A DNA stretch of 64,000 nucleotides from Sporosarcina koreensis (lineage in GTDB: Bacteria; Bacillota; Bacilli; Bacillales_A; Planococcaceae): NCBI RefSeq assembly GCF_000826145.2, contig NZ_LN651335.1, positions 310,001 to 374,000 of the forward strand, given 5' to 3'. Below the pieces are notes generated by a model. It was not told the origin of the DNA and made no database searches. It was given only the letters and a program-made list of their open reading frames with translations. The position numbers and the translations under genes were made by a program. Shown here in pieces: positions 25,404 to 33,069 of this stretch (its first letter is position 1; each line of letters begins with the position of its first letter).

Positions 25404-25650
25404 GCGTGCAGAACGACGTAATCCGGGTGTACTGAAAACACCTGAAAACCCTTTCAGGACGGGCTTGAACCATTATGGTTGTATTCCGTTCACAGGTGGT
25501 CTATGATCATTGTCATGCGAGCGGGAAAAGGACGGATATTTACTATTCTGACAGTATGAAATGGGGTTCCTTTTTCGTATGGATGGGCGTATGCTTGCTA
25601 ATAGATTTTTTGAGAGTATGCAGACGTGAACACTGCGTAGGAGGGGTACA

Positions 25651-26157
25651 ATGGTTTTTGAAGGCAATAACAAAATACGCAAAAAAATACTGCAGGCAGT
25701 CGCAGGACTGACCAACGAGGAGTTCAACCGGAAACCTGCGGACGGCGGCTGGTCGCCGAAGCAGATCCTCGAGCATCTCTCGCTCATGGAAACACTGATC
25801 GCATCGAATGTCGCCAAGGAATTGAAAAATCCAGACAGTCCGAAAGCGATGAAAAAACCGATTTCCATTTCCACCAACCGGATCATCAAAGTCGACGCAC
25901 CGGAACGCACTGTTCCTTCCGATACATTCAAAACGCTTTGTGAAATGAAACAGGAACTGCACAATTCCCGTCTGTTCCTGCTGGACGTCTATGACAGCAG
26001 CAATAAGGACTGCCTGATGGCCAAATCATTCAAGCATCCGATCTTCGGCCAGATTCCTCTCTGCCAATGGTTCCCGTTCGTCGGTCTTCACGAAAAACGG
26101 CACCTGAAGCAGCTGCGGGACACAATCGAGTCACTGCAGCTGCAAAAGGCGATTTGA
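25651..26157 (+). CDS. DinB-superfamily protein
   Basis: 168-residue four-helix-bundle protein of the DinB/YfiT type. The three metal-binding histidines expected of the fold are present: His42 (EHLSLMET), His129 or His147 and His151 (GLHEKRHLKQL). Members act as metal-dependent thiol transferases or are damage-inducible with unknown substrate. GTAGGAGGGGT precedes the ATG. The 285-bp gap upstream holds nothing recognisable beyond a likely promoter. Confidence 0.85.
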   Translation: MVFEGNNKIRKKILQAVAGLTNEEFNRKPADGGWSPKQILEHLSLMETLIASNVAKELKNPDSPKAMKKPISISTNRIIKVDAPERTVPSDTFKTLCEMKQELHNSRLFLLDVYDSSNKDCLMAKSFKHPIFGQIPLCQWFPFVGLHEKRHLKQLRDTIESLQLQKAI

Positions 26158-26170
26158 CTATATTATAAGA

Positions 26171-26205
26171 CAGCCCCTTACGTAAGATGCAGGGGCTGCT
26201 TTTTG
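26171..26205 (+). terminator. Terminator of the dinB-like gene
   Basis: CAGCCCCT / AGGGGCTG stem with a 12-base loop followed by CTTTTTG. Confidence 0.85.
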
Positions 26206-26262
26206 TTCTATGAACTTTGGATAGAAATGTGTTGAAGAAATTGTGACATTTTACATGTAGTA

Positions 26263-26290
26263 TTGTAATTTCCTCTGCATATACTATACT
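26263..26290 (+). promoter_or_regulatory. Promoter of the HEXXH protein gene
   Basis: TTGTAA (26263-26268), 16 bp, TATACT (26285-26290). A TACATGTA palindrome lies directly upstream (26252-26259). Confidence 0.6.
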
Positions 26291-26348
26291 GACATAGTAC
26301 CTTTCACACGATTGGAAGGACGATATATAGAGAGAGCAAGGGAAGAGA

Positions 26349-26903
26349 ATGAACGAACAATTGAATGAACAGATCCTCGGGACAATCCGCACGACGATGG
26401 CAGCTGTGAGTATGGAGCTGGATATCATTGAACAGACGACTGGCGTCAACATGATGTATGACTTCATCGACCATTGTATTTTAGTCGACATAGAGCGGCT
26501 GTGCGAAGCGAGGTTGGAAATGGAAGAACCGCTGCCGCTTCTGGAGTATGTCACAGCACTGACGCTGCATGAACTTGGCCACGCCATGGACAGAAAAGCG
26601 CTTCTTGATTCACTGCCGCAGACGCGTGAGATCATTGACTTGAAGCGTCGGTACAGCTGGCGCGAACTATCCCGGAGTATGCCGCTGATGAAGAAACTCA
26701 TCGACGAAAATGAACGGGATTACGCATTCGAACAAACCGCCTGGCACAACGCATCCCGCATGAACCGGATGTGCAGACTGGTGGACCCGAAGCGCCTGAA
26801 CGAGATGCAGATTCACGGACTCCGCACATATGAAAAATCCTTCGAACACGACCGGGTCGTCTATGAAGGGCTGGCGGCGGCCGAAACAGCAATGGCCGAC
26901 TGA
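26349..26903 (+). CDS. Putative small zinc metallopeptidase (HEXXH)
   Basis: 184 residues, soluble, no signal peptide. LTLHELGHAMDRKAL contains a zincin HEXXH motif (His74, Glu75, His78), preceded by a helix as expected. A plausible third ligand is Glu128 in the following segment YAFEQTAWHNASRM, an ExxAW-type pattern like that of gluzincins and ImmA-like enzymes. I do not recognise the family. It is monocistronic with its own promoter and terminator, followed by a repeat array. AGGGAAG lies 5 bp before the ATG. Activity is inferred from the motif only. Confidence 0.7.
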   Translation: MNEQLNEQILGTIRTTMAAVSMELDIIEQTTGVNMMYDFIDHCILVDIERLCEARLEMEEPLPLLEYVTALTLHELGHAMDRKALLDSLPQTREIIDLKRRYSWRELSRSMPLMKKLIDENERDYAFEQTAWHNASRMNRMCRLVDPKRLNEMQIHGLRTYEKSFEHDRVVYEGLAAAETAMAD

Positions 26904-26907
26904 CATG

Positions 26908-26942
26908 AACCCTCCCGCTGCCCTGCAGCCGGAGGGTTTTCC
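26908..26942 (+). terminator. Terminator of the HEXXH gene
   Basis: AACCCTCC / GGAGGGTT stem, followed by TTCC; the T run is short. Confidence 0.7.
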
Positions 26943-26964
26943 AATGCAGTCCGTCGAGAATTGC

Positions 26965-27112
26965 TGAAAGTGATCATAAATCCCAGTTTCCGCTCATAAA
27001 CCTGGCAAAGTGATCATAAATCTCAGTTTCCGCTCATAAACTCAGAAAAGTGATCATAAATCCAAAGTTCCGCTCATAACCACCAGCCAACCGCTCATAA
27101 CTTCACAATTGC
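26965..27112 (+). repeat. CTCATAAA/GATCATAAA array, 7 units
   Basis: TCAT cores at 26974, 26994, 27014, 27034, 27054, 27074 and 27095 (steps 20, 20, 20, 20, 20, 21), strictly alternating AAAGTGATCATAAA and TTCCGCTCATAA types. Ends with CGCTCATAACTTCACAATT. Two further cores at 27252 and 27272 form a small second cluster. Confidence 0.92.
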
Positions 27113-27164
27113 CGCGACCCGGCGCCAGTGCTGGCGAGAAAACCTTCCGCGCCAAGTGCCTTTC

Positions 27165-27235
27165 CACCAACAATACCAAGACTGGCTTGTCAGACTCCGT
27201 CTCTTCCGTGGAGACATCTGGACAGAAGTATTGTT
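27165..27235 (+). repeat. CTGGCTTG module, copy 3
   Basis: ACAATACCAAGACTGGCTTG then CTCCGTCTCTTCCGTGGAG hairpin-like sequence, in the same order as at 10845. Confidence 0.6.
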
Positions 27236-27337
27236 CTAAGAGCCGTGTCGCTCATAAACCTTGCAAAGTGATCATGCCCCTCATCAGTCCCCGCCCGCGG
27301 ACCGCTCCGGTATCTTCCGCACCCTCCGCCGCTAAGA

Positions 27338-27410
27338 AAAAGGCAAGTCAAAGACCTGCTTGTGGCTCCGTTTCACTCCGCGTTTTCTGTGGAGCCGTAC
27401 AAGAACTGCG
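27338..27410 (+). repeat. CTGGCTTG module, copy 4 (diverged)
   Basis: GGCAAGTCAAAGACCTGCTTG, GGCTCCGTTTCACTCCGCG, TTTTCTGTGGAG: same layout with CCTGCTTG in place of CTGGCTTG. The remaining sequence to 27500 shows no gene; an open frame crosses it but has no ribosome binding site or recognisable protein. Confidence 0.5.
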
Positions 27411-27522
27411 CCAGCTGCACCAGTACTCATTACCCCGCGTAAAAAGTGCTCACGTTCCTCCACCGCCCACCCTGCTGCCGTCTGCTATACTGGGAGCATC
27501 GAAGCAGAAGGAGGAATGCAGC

Positions 27523-28188
27523 ATGACCAACAGAAAATTCACAGCGTCCTGGAGCGGCGGCAAGGACTCCGCCATGGCTGTCTATAAAGCGGTGCAGCAA
27601 GGGGATGAGCTCGCACGCGTCTGGACCATGTTCGAAGAGGAGGCGGACCGTTCGCGCTCCCATGCCCTGCCGGAAGCGGTCCTCCGTGCGCAGGCCGGCA
27701 GCCTCGGTGCCCCGTTCGTAAAACGGCGGGCGTCATGGGAAACGTACGAAGCCCAATTCATCGATGCAATGCAGGAGTCGGCAAACGACGGGATCCGCTT
27801 CGGTGTGTTCGGGGACATCGATCTGGAGGATCACCGCACGTGGGTCCGGCAGATGAGCGGGCGCGCCGGGGTGACGGCGCTGCACCCGCTGTGGGATATC
27901 CCCCGGCGGCAATTGCTCGAAGAATTCATCAGCGCGGGGTTCGAAGCGTATATTATTGTCATCGACACTGCAAGGATGCCCGCAGAGTTCCTCGGCCGGC
28001 GGTTCACCGTCAGTCTGATGGATGAACTCGAACAGCTCGGAATCGACAGCTGCGGGGAAGCGGGGGAATTCCATACTGTCGTTGCGGACGGGCCGATTTT
28101 CAGCAGCCGGATTCCGCTCCGGTTCGGTGAAGCAGTGACACACGGGAATTATCTATTCCTGCCGACGCACATTGCGGAGGCCGACTAA
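27523..28188 (+). CDS. Diphthine-ammonia-ligase-like PP-loop ATPase
   Basis: 221-residue N-type ATP pyrophosphatase of the DUF71/MJ0570 group. PP-loop SWSGGKDSAMAVY at residues 7-19; later VFGDIDLEDHRTWV, LHPLWDIPRRQLLEEFISAG, and the family motif DSCGEAGEFHTVVADGP. The eukaryotic relative Dph6 amidates diphthine; bacteria lack diphthamide so the substrate here is unknown. Start at ATG 27523 with AAGGAGGA 6 bp upstream; the longer open frame runs through repeat sequence. Confidence 0.87.
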   Translation: MTNRKFTASWSGGKDSAMAVYKAVQQGDELARVWTMFEEEADRSRSHALPEAVLRAQAGSLGAPFVKRRASWETYEAQFIDAMQESANDGIRFGVFGDIDLEDHRTWVRQMSGRAGVTALHPLWDIPRRQLLEEFISAGFEAYIIVIDTARMPAEFLGRRFTVSLMDELEQLGIDSCGEAGEFHTVVADGPIFSSRIPLRFGEAVTHGNYLFLPTHIAEAD

Positions 28189-28206
28189 CAGACAAAGGGG
28201 ATGCAT

Positions 28207-28782
28207 GTGAAACGGATCATGGCAGGAACGGTGCTTCTTCTGCTGTGCGGCAGCCTGCTGGCGGGGTGTTTCGGAACGAAGTCTGTCACGTTCACACACC
28301 GTCCGCTGACCGAAGACGAACAGCAGCTGATCTATGCAGCTGGCGGGGTGGATGCCCTCCACTTCACATCGGAGAAAGGACTGCCCGCAGGTGAGACGAT
28401 CCAGCTTTCCTTGGAACAATTCGAACAGGGGAACTTTGTTGCAACACTTGGAGAAACGGCATGGATCGGCGGAGACGACCGGCCGGCCCATATCGGGTTC
28501 GGTGTGCAGCCGGCGGACGACCACACACCCGAACGGCTGCTGTTCAGCGGGACGGAAGAGCGGCTGATGCCGGAGCTCGAAGCGATGCCTGGCGGGTCGG
28601 CGCTTGCACCTGCCTTCGAGAAGGAACTCGTCCTGAAAAAAGGGGAAGCGGCGGTACTCGCTTATTATATCGTCTCTGCGAGCGGCCGTGTCGAAACCGT
28701 CTACCCGTCGGATGAAGACATGCTCGCCCGTCTGCAGGAGAATGACAGATGCCTGCTCGTGAAGGCGGAATGGCCGAAGTAG
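28207..28782 (+). CDS. Lipoprotein, unknown function
   Basis: 191 residues with signal VKRIMAGTVLLLLCGSLLAGC (lipobox LAGC) and a mature alpha/beta domain. I do not recognise it; an ATHIGFGVQPADDH segment and a protein interior of strands suggest a compact secreted fold. I choose GTG 28207 because AAAGGGG ends at 28200, too close to the ATG at 28201. It lies 18 bp after the PP-loop gene and may be co-transcribed. Confidence 0.7.
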   Translation: MKRIMAGTVLLLLCGSLLAGCFGTKSVTFTHRPLTEDEQQLIYAAGGVDALHFTSEKGLPAGETIQLSLEQFEQGNFVATLGETAWIGGDDRPAHIGFGVQPADDHTPERLLFSGTEERLMPELEAMPGGSALAPAFEKELVLKKGEAAVLAYYIVSASGRVETVYPSDEDMLARLQENDRCLLVKAEWPK

Positions 28783-28798
28783 GCAGATCCTATGCATG

Positions 28799-28842
28799 CA
28801 AAACCCCCACCCGGGATCCAGGTCCCGGGCGGGGGTCTTCTT
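28799..28842. terminator. Bidirectional terminator
   Basis: 14-bp stem (ACCCCCACCCGGGA / TCCCGGGCGGGGGT, one mismatch), with AAAA before and TCTTCTTG after, between convergent genes. Confidence 0.85.
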
Positions 28843-28844
28843 GT

Positions 28845-30464
28845 TCATTGACCAGAAGCGGCCTGCTGCTGTTCCTCTGCCTCCAGCCGTTCACTGTCCG
28901 CAGCATCCTGCTTATACTGCCTGCTGAACAGGACGGTGATCACGATGATCAGCAGCGCCATCACGGCCGTCGTGATGTAGATCGGTTCATAAGCCTGATG
29001 GGCCGCCTGCTGGAACGCTTCTTGGATGGCATCGCGGACATCCGGCGACGGGATCTTGTCGATCTTCGATTGGAGATCGCCATAGCTGCCGCCCTGGATC
29101 TGCTCCATCGAACCGGCCGGCATATCGGCCGGATTGACACCGTGCTCTTTCAGTTTCTGCGGAATCAGGTCACCGATCTTGCTGAACCCGTTCTGGATGA
29201 ATACCGCAAAAATGGTGGGGGAAATCGTCAGGCCGATCTGCCGGGCGACGGACAGCGTGCCGATGGCGGATCCCTTCTGCGTGCCGGCCGCATTGGATGT
29301 CAGCACGGTCAGCGGGGCGCCGAGGACGAAACCGAATCCGATTCCTGCAATGACAGAGAAGATGATGAACGTCAGCTTCGTCTCCGTGAAGAGGCCGAGA
29401 CCGCCGAATCCGATGATGCCGATCAATCCAGCGAAAATGAGCGTTTTCAAAGGACCTTTTTTATCCACAAAGTAACCGCCTCCGCCCGCGCCGATTCCAG
29501 ATGCGAGCGCGAGAGGAGTCATCCAATACCCGGATTTCGCGGCGGAAATGCCGAGGATCTGCTGGGCGAATGATGGGATGAAAATGATCGCGCCGATGAA
29601 CGTACCGGACAGCAGTCCCATCACCATGGTCATTGCATACGTCGGTTTGCGCAGCAGGCTGTAGGGCAGGATCGGGTCGATGGCATCCCCTCGCTCATTC
29701 CGTTTCTCGACGTAAATCAGCACTGCGAAGACTGCAATACCGAGCAGCAGCAATCCGAGAACGCTCCATTTCGCCGCGTCTTCAGTGAACGAACCGCCCT
29801 GACCGATATTATTCACAGCAAACATGATGCTGAGGATCGAGAACGACAGCAGGCTGATGCCGAGGAAGTCGATCTTCGACATGACATATGATTTCGTTTC
29901 GTGCAGGGAGAAGATCCCGAACACCACCAGCGCAATCCCGATCGGCACGTTGATGAGGAACAGCCAGTGCCAGTTGCCGGTCAGGTCGATCAGGAAACTC
30001 CCGATATTCGGACCGACGACAGACGCAATCCCGTTCATGCCGCCGAGCAGGCCGAGCATGCTGCCCTGCTTCTCTTTCGTGAATGTACTGAGGACATGGG
30101 AACTCGCGATGATGAAGATCCCGCCACCTCCGAATGACTGGAACAGACGGGCTGCCAGGAACAGACTGAAGTTCGGACTGAGTGCGACCCCGAGGGATCC
30201 GATCGTGAAGATTGCGATTTCGATCAGGAATAATTTTTTCCGGCCATACCGGTCGGCAAGTTTCCCGACGATCGGCGTCATCACGGCCAGGCCCAATGTG
30301 TATAACGTAATACCCCAGGAGCCTTGTGTCGCGCTCACATCGAAGGACGAATTGATGGTCGTAAGCGCCGCACTGATAATCCCGTTGTCGAGCGCTGCCA
30401 TGAACACACCGATCAGCAGGACGACAAATCCAATATTGACTTTCGAAGTTTTTTCCGCTGCCAT
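28845..30464 (-). CDS. DHA2-family MFS multidrug exporter (14 TM)
   Basis: 539-residue MFS transporter of the EmrB/QacA type. Signatures: FMAALDNGIISAALTTI in helix 1, GKLADRYGRKKLFLIEI (motif A), SVVGPNIGSFLIDL (motif C). Two extra central helices relative to 12-TM MFS. A long extracytoplasmic loop (about 435-500) precedes the final helix. GGAGGTG lies 8 bp upstream of the start. Exports hydrophobic drugs or dyes by proton antiport; exact substrate unknown. Monocistronic. Confidence 0.92.
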   Translation of the reverse strand: MAAEKTSKVNIGFVVLLIGVFMAALDNGIISAALTTINSSFDVSATQGSWGITLYTLGLAVMTPIVGKLADRYGRKKLFLIEIAIFTIGSLGVALSPNFSLFLAARLFQSFGGGGIFIIASSHVLSTFTKEKQGSMLGLLGGMNGIASVVGPNIGSFLIDLTGNWHWLFLINVPIGIALVVFGIFSLHETKSYVMSKIDFLGISLLSFSILSIMFAVNNIGQGGSFTEDAAKWSVLGLLLLGIAVFAVLIYVEKRNERGDAIDPILPYSLLRKPTYAMTMVMGLLSGTFIGAIIFIPSFAQQILGISAAKSGYWMTPLALASGIGAGGGGYFVDKKGPLKTLIFAGLIGIIGFGGLGLFTETKLTFIIFSVIAGIGFGFVLGAPLTVLTSNAAGTQKGSAIGTLSVARQIGLTISPTIFAVFIQNGFSKIGDLIPQKLKEHGVNPADMPAGSMEQIQGGSYGDLQSKIDKIPSPDVRDAIQEAFQQAAHQAYEPIYITTAVMALLIIVITVLFSRQYKQDAADSERLEAEEQQQAASGQ

Positions 30465-30631
30465 GCTCTTTACACCTCCATCTGGTAACTTGCTGCAGCT
30501 GTACTTGCTGCTCGCTGGAAATCATCTTATCTACCTACTGCACCACCCGCAGGTGAACGTAAGATAAACGCAAGATTACAAGTTCAGCAGGCAGCGAAGC
30601 CACCTCACCTGCAACAGCGGTCTGCCGGATC

Positions 30632-31174
30632 TCATACCTTCCAGTCTGCCGCCAGCATGCTGTAGACCGCCAAGTCATGGAAGTGATCGTACAGGAACTC
30701 GCCGTCCCGCTGGATCCCTTCCAGCCGGAACCCCAGCCGTTCGGGGATTGCCCGGCTCTTCAAATTCTCCGTCCCGCAGCGGATCTCGACCCGGTTCAGT
30801 TTGTAGACCGTGAACGCGTAGTCCAGCAGGGCGCCGACAGCAGCGGTCATGACCCCCTTCCCCTGATGTCCGTCTGCGAGCCAATAGCCGATGCTCGTAC
30901 TGCGGTTCGTCCAATTGATGGTATGGAACCCGACCATGCCGGCAAGTTCTCCATCCACCACAATACCCGCCTGGAACCCGTCATGGCCGGCAAACTGCTG
31001 CAGCCACATGGCAATGACGGGACGGTAGCTCTCCGGAGACAGTGCCCCATCGACCCACGGCAGCCATTCCCGCAAGTGACCGCGTGAGCTGTGGACCGTC
31101 TGGAACAGTTCCTCCGCATCCTCCTGTTCCAGCAGTTTCAGTGACACGGTTTCCGAGACTTTCATGACAAACAT
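30632..31174 (-). CDS. GNAT N-acetyltransferase (RimJ/RimL class)
   Basis: 180-residue acetyl-CoA-dependent transferase of the ribosomal-protein Ser/Ala acetyltransferase group (YdaF-like). Typical text: LREWLPWVD, IGYWLADGHQGKGVMTAAVGALLDYAF (acetyl-CoA loop QGKGVM), NRVEIRCGTENLKSRAIPERLGF. Start at ATG 31174 (MFVMKVSETVSL), six bp after GGGGG; the ATG at 31180 abuts that site. Target unknown. Confidence 0.9.
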   Translation of the reverse strand: MFVMKVSETVSLKLLEQEDAEELFQTVHSSRGHLREWLPWVDGALSPESYRPVIAMWLQQFAGHDGFQAGIVVDGELAGMVGFHTINWTNRSTSIGYWLADGHQGKGVMTAAVGALLDYAFTVYKLNRVEIRCGTENLKSRAIPERLGFRLEGIQRDGEFLYDHFHDLAVYSMLAADWKV

Positions 31175-31289
31175 AGACATCCCCCATTCTGTAATCCTTT
31201 CATTGTACCAAAAAGCTGCCATTCCTCAATTTCAGTGCAGATATTTTCAAAGAAATTGTGAGGCGGAATGAAAAAAACTTAAAACCTAG

Positions 31290-31318
31290 TTGACATATCG
31301 GAATTAAGTACATAATAT
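31290..31318 (+). promoter_or_regulatory. Promoter of tcyP with a GGAATTA element
   Basis: Perfect TTGACA (31290-31295), 17 bp, TAATAT (31313-31318). The spacer contains CGGAATTA. CymR sites in B. subtilis end in GGAATT(A/T), so sulfur control is possible; I cannot verify the full consensus. Confidence 0.7.
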
Positions 31319-31366
31319 AAATGGAGTCAGAAAAACATAACTTGAATAACTAAAGGGGGACTCACC

Positions 31367-32761
31367 ATGGATATCGGATATATCCTGCTCAACGTTGCGG
31401 GCCTATTGGTACTGGCAGGAATCCTATTTTGGATGAACCGCAGGCATGTTTCATTTTCGAAACGGGTGTTTACAGGGCTCGGGCTCGGAATCGTGTACGG
31501 AATCGTACTTCACATCAGCTACGGAGCAGACGGGGCGGCACTCCAGAACTCGATCCCCTGGTTCAACATCATCGGAACCGGCTATATCAAGCTGCTGCAG
31601 ATGATCGTCGTTCCGCTTGTCTTCATTTCCATCCTTACGGCCTTCACGAAAGTGGCAGCGGGCAAAAACTTCGGGAAGCAGGCCGCTGTCATTCTCGGCA
31701 TGCTCATCGGGACGACAGCGATTGCTGCCATGCTCGGTATCGGATCTGCGCTGCTGTTCAACCTGAATGCTGAACAGATTGTGCAGGGGGAAGCGGAAGC
31801 CGCCCGGGGAATCTCCCTCGAAGAGACAGCCTCGACTGTGGCCGATAAGGCGCTGCCTGATCAGCTGCTCGATCTGCTGCCGGCGAATCCGTTCCTCGAC
31901 TTCACAGGTGCCCGCCCGACATCGACCATCGGTGTTGTCATCTTTGCCGCCTTCCTCGGCTTCGCCTTCCTGGCCGTCCGCAGGAAACAGCCTGAACAGG
32001 CAGCGGTCGTCCAGAAAGGCATTGACGCGGTGTACGCACTCATCATGGCCGTCGTCAAAATCGTCCTCCGTCTGACGCCGTACGGAATCCTTGCCATCAT
32101 GGCGCGGACAGTCGCCGTGTCCGACTACGGTGCAATCGTTAACCTCGGCAAATTTGTCGGCGCCTCCTATGCCGCATTGATCGTCATGTTTGCAGTCCAC
32201 TTGGCGATTCTCGCCCTCACAGGCCTGAACCCGCTCAACTACGTGAAGAAAGCGGGCGACACACTCCTGTTCGCGTTTTCATCCCGATCCAGTGCGGGAA
32301 CTCTCCCGCTGACCCTGACTACGCAGACGACCCGTCTCGGCGTGCCGGAAGGGATTGCGAACTTTGCGGGCTCGTTCGGCCTCTCGATCGGGCAGAACGG
32401 CTGTGCCGGCATCTATCCGGCGATGCTCGCGGTCATGATCGCTCCTACCGTCGGCCAGCCGATCGATGCGCAGTTCATCATCACACTGGTTGCCGTCGTC
32501 GCCATCAGCTCCTTCGGTGTGGCGGGCGTCGGAGGCGGTGCCACATTCGCGGCCATTCTCGTCCTGTCGGCATTGAACCTGCCGATCGCCCTTGCCGGCA
32601 TCCTGATCTCGGTCGAACCGCTCATCGATATGGGCCGGACTGCGCTGAATGTCAGCGGCTCCATGACCGCCGGTGTGACCGCCGCCCGTGTGACGGGTGA
32701 ACTCGATACCGAGCAATACGGTGAAGCGATGCCCCGCGATCCAGCTGTATCCGAATTGTGA
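31367..32761 (+). CDS. tcyP: L-cystine symporter TcyP
   Basis: 464-residue sodium/dicarboxylate-symporter-family (DAACS) permease; N-terminal MDIGYILLNVAGLLVLAGILFWM and FTGLGLGIVYG match TcyP-type cystine transporters. HP1/TM7/HP2 motifs are visible: SSRSSAGTLPLTL, QNGCAGIYPAMLAVM (in place of NMDGT), GVAGVGGGATFAAILVLSALN. Eight helices plus two hairpins. Imports cystine from outside the cell. A strong promoter and AAAGGGGGA ribosome binding site precede it. Confidence 0.93.
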   Translation: MDIGYILLNVAGLLVLAGILFWMNRRHVSFSKRVFTGLGLGIVYGIVLHISYGADGAALQNSIPWFNIIGTGYIKLLQMIVVPLVFISILTAFTKVAAGKNFGKQAAVILGMLIGTTAIAAMLGIGSALLFNLNAEQIVQGEAEAARGISLEETASTVADKALPDQLLDLLPANPFLDFTGARPTSTIGVVIFAAFLGFAFLAVRRKQPEQAAVVQKGIDAVYALIMAVVKIVLRLTPYGILAIMARTVAVSDYGAIVNLGKFVGASYAALIVMFAVHLAILALTGLNPLNYVKKAGDTLLFAFSSRSSAGTLPLTLTTQTTRLGVPEGIANFAGSFGLSIGQNGCAGIYPAMLAVMIAPTVGQPIDAQFIITLVAVVAISSFGVAGVGGGATFAAILVLSALNLPIALAGILISVEPLIDMGRTALNVSGSMTAGVTAARVTGELDTEQYGEAMPRDPAVSEL

Positions 32762-32767
32762 ACAGAC

Positions 32768-32803
32768 AAAAGCCGCACTCCATGACGAGTGCGGCTTTTT
32801 GCC
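32768..32803 (+). terminator. Terminator of tcyP
   Basis: AAAGCCGCACTC / GAGTGCGGCTTT stem with a six-base loop, then TTGCC. Confidence 0.92.
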
Positions 32804-32854
32804 TTGGATGGCATGCAACGATCGGGCGGCTTGCAAAGTAAATACTGCAGACCG

Positions 32855-33020
32855 GGGAAGCGATCCATTCCCCGACCGAACCGCTCCTATCTTACGGCTA
32901 AGCGCTCCATTCGGCCCGCGAACCGCTCCATTTTGTTCCTTGACCGCTCATTTCCACTCCAGAACCGCTCCATTCCCCGACCAAACCGCTCATATCTTCC
33001 TTTCTTGAAACGCTCAAGCC
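32855..33020 (+). repeat. CCGCTCCATT array, 8 units, 21-bp pitch
   Basis: CGCTC or CGATC cores (T position) at 32864, 32885, 32906, 32927, 32948, 32969, 32990 and 33014 (steps 21, 21, 21, 21, 21, 21, 24). Core ACCGCTCCATT or ACCGCTCATAT with linkers such as CCCCGACC. It fills the 308-bp gap between tcyP and the convergent methyltransferase gene. Confidence 0.88.
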
Positions 33021-33029
33021 CCGGGCACA

Positions 33030-33066
33030 CCAAAAAAACGGGCCCAGCCACAGCGGGACCCGTCTC
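33030..33066 (-). terminator. Terminator of the METTL25-like gene
   Basis: Minus strand: ACGGGTCCC / GGGCCCGT stem followed by seven T. Confidence 0.8.
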
Positions 33067-33069
33067 CAG

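Noticed and set aside
27109..27522. In-frame N-terminal extension of the diphthine-ammonia-ligase-like gene
   Set aside because: It runs through repeat sequence, encodes no recognisable domain, and a strong AAGGAGGA site precedes the ATG at 27523, where family homology begins.
28201..28206. ATG 28201 as start of the lipoprotein gene
   Set aside because: AAAGGGG ends at 28200, leaving no spacing; GTG 28207 has six bases and keeps the basic start of the signal peptide.
10622..33020. CRISPR array
   Set aside because: The spaced repeats have cores of only about 10 bp with linkers of about 10 bp, variable core types, and no cas genes or leader nearby.
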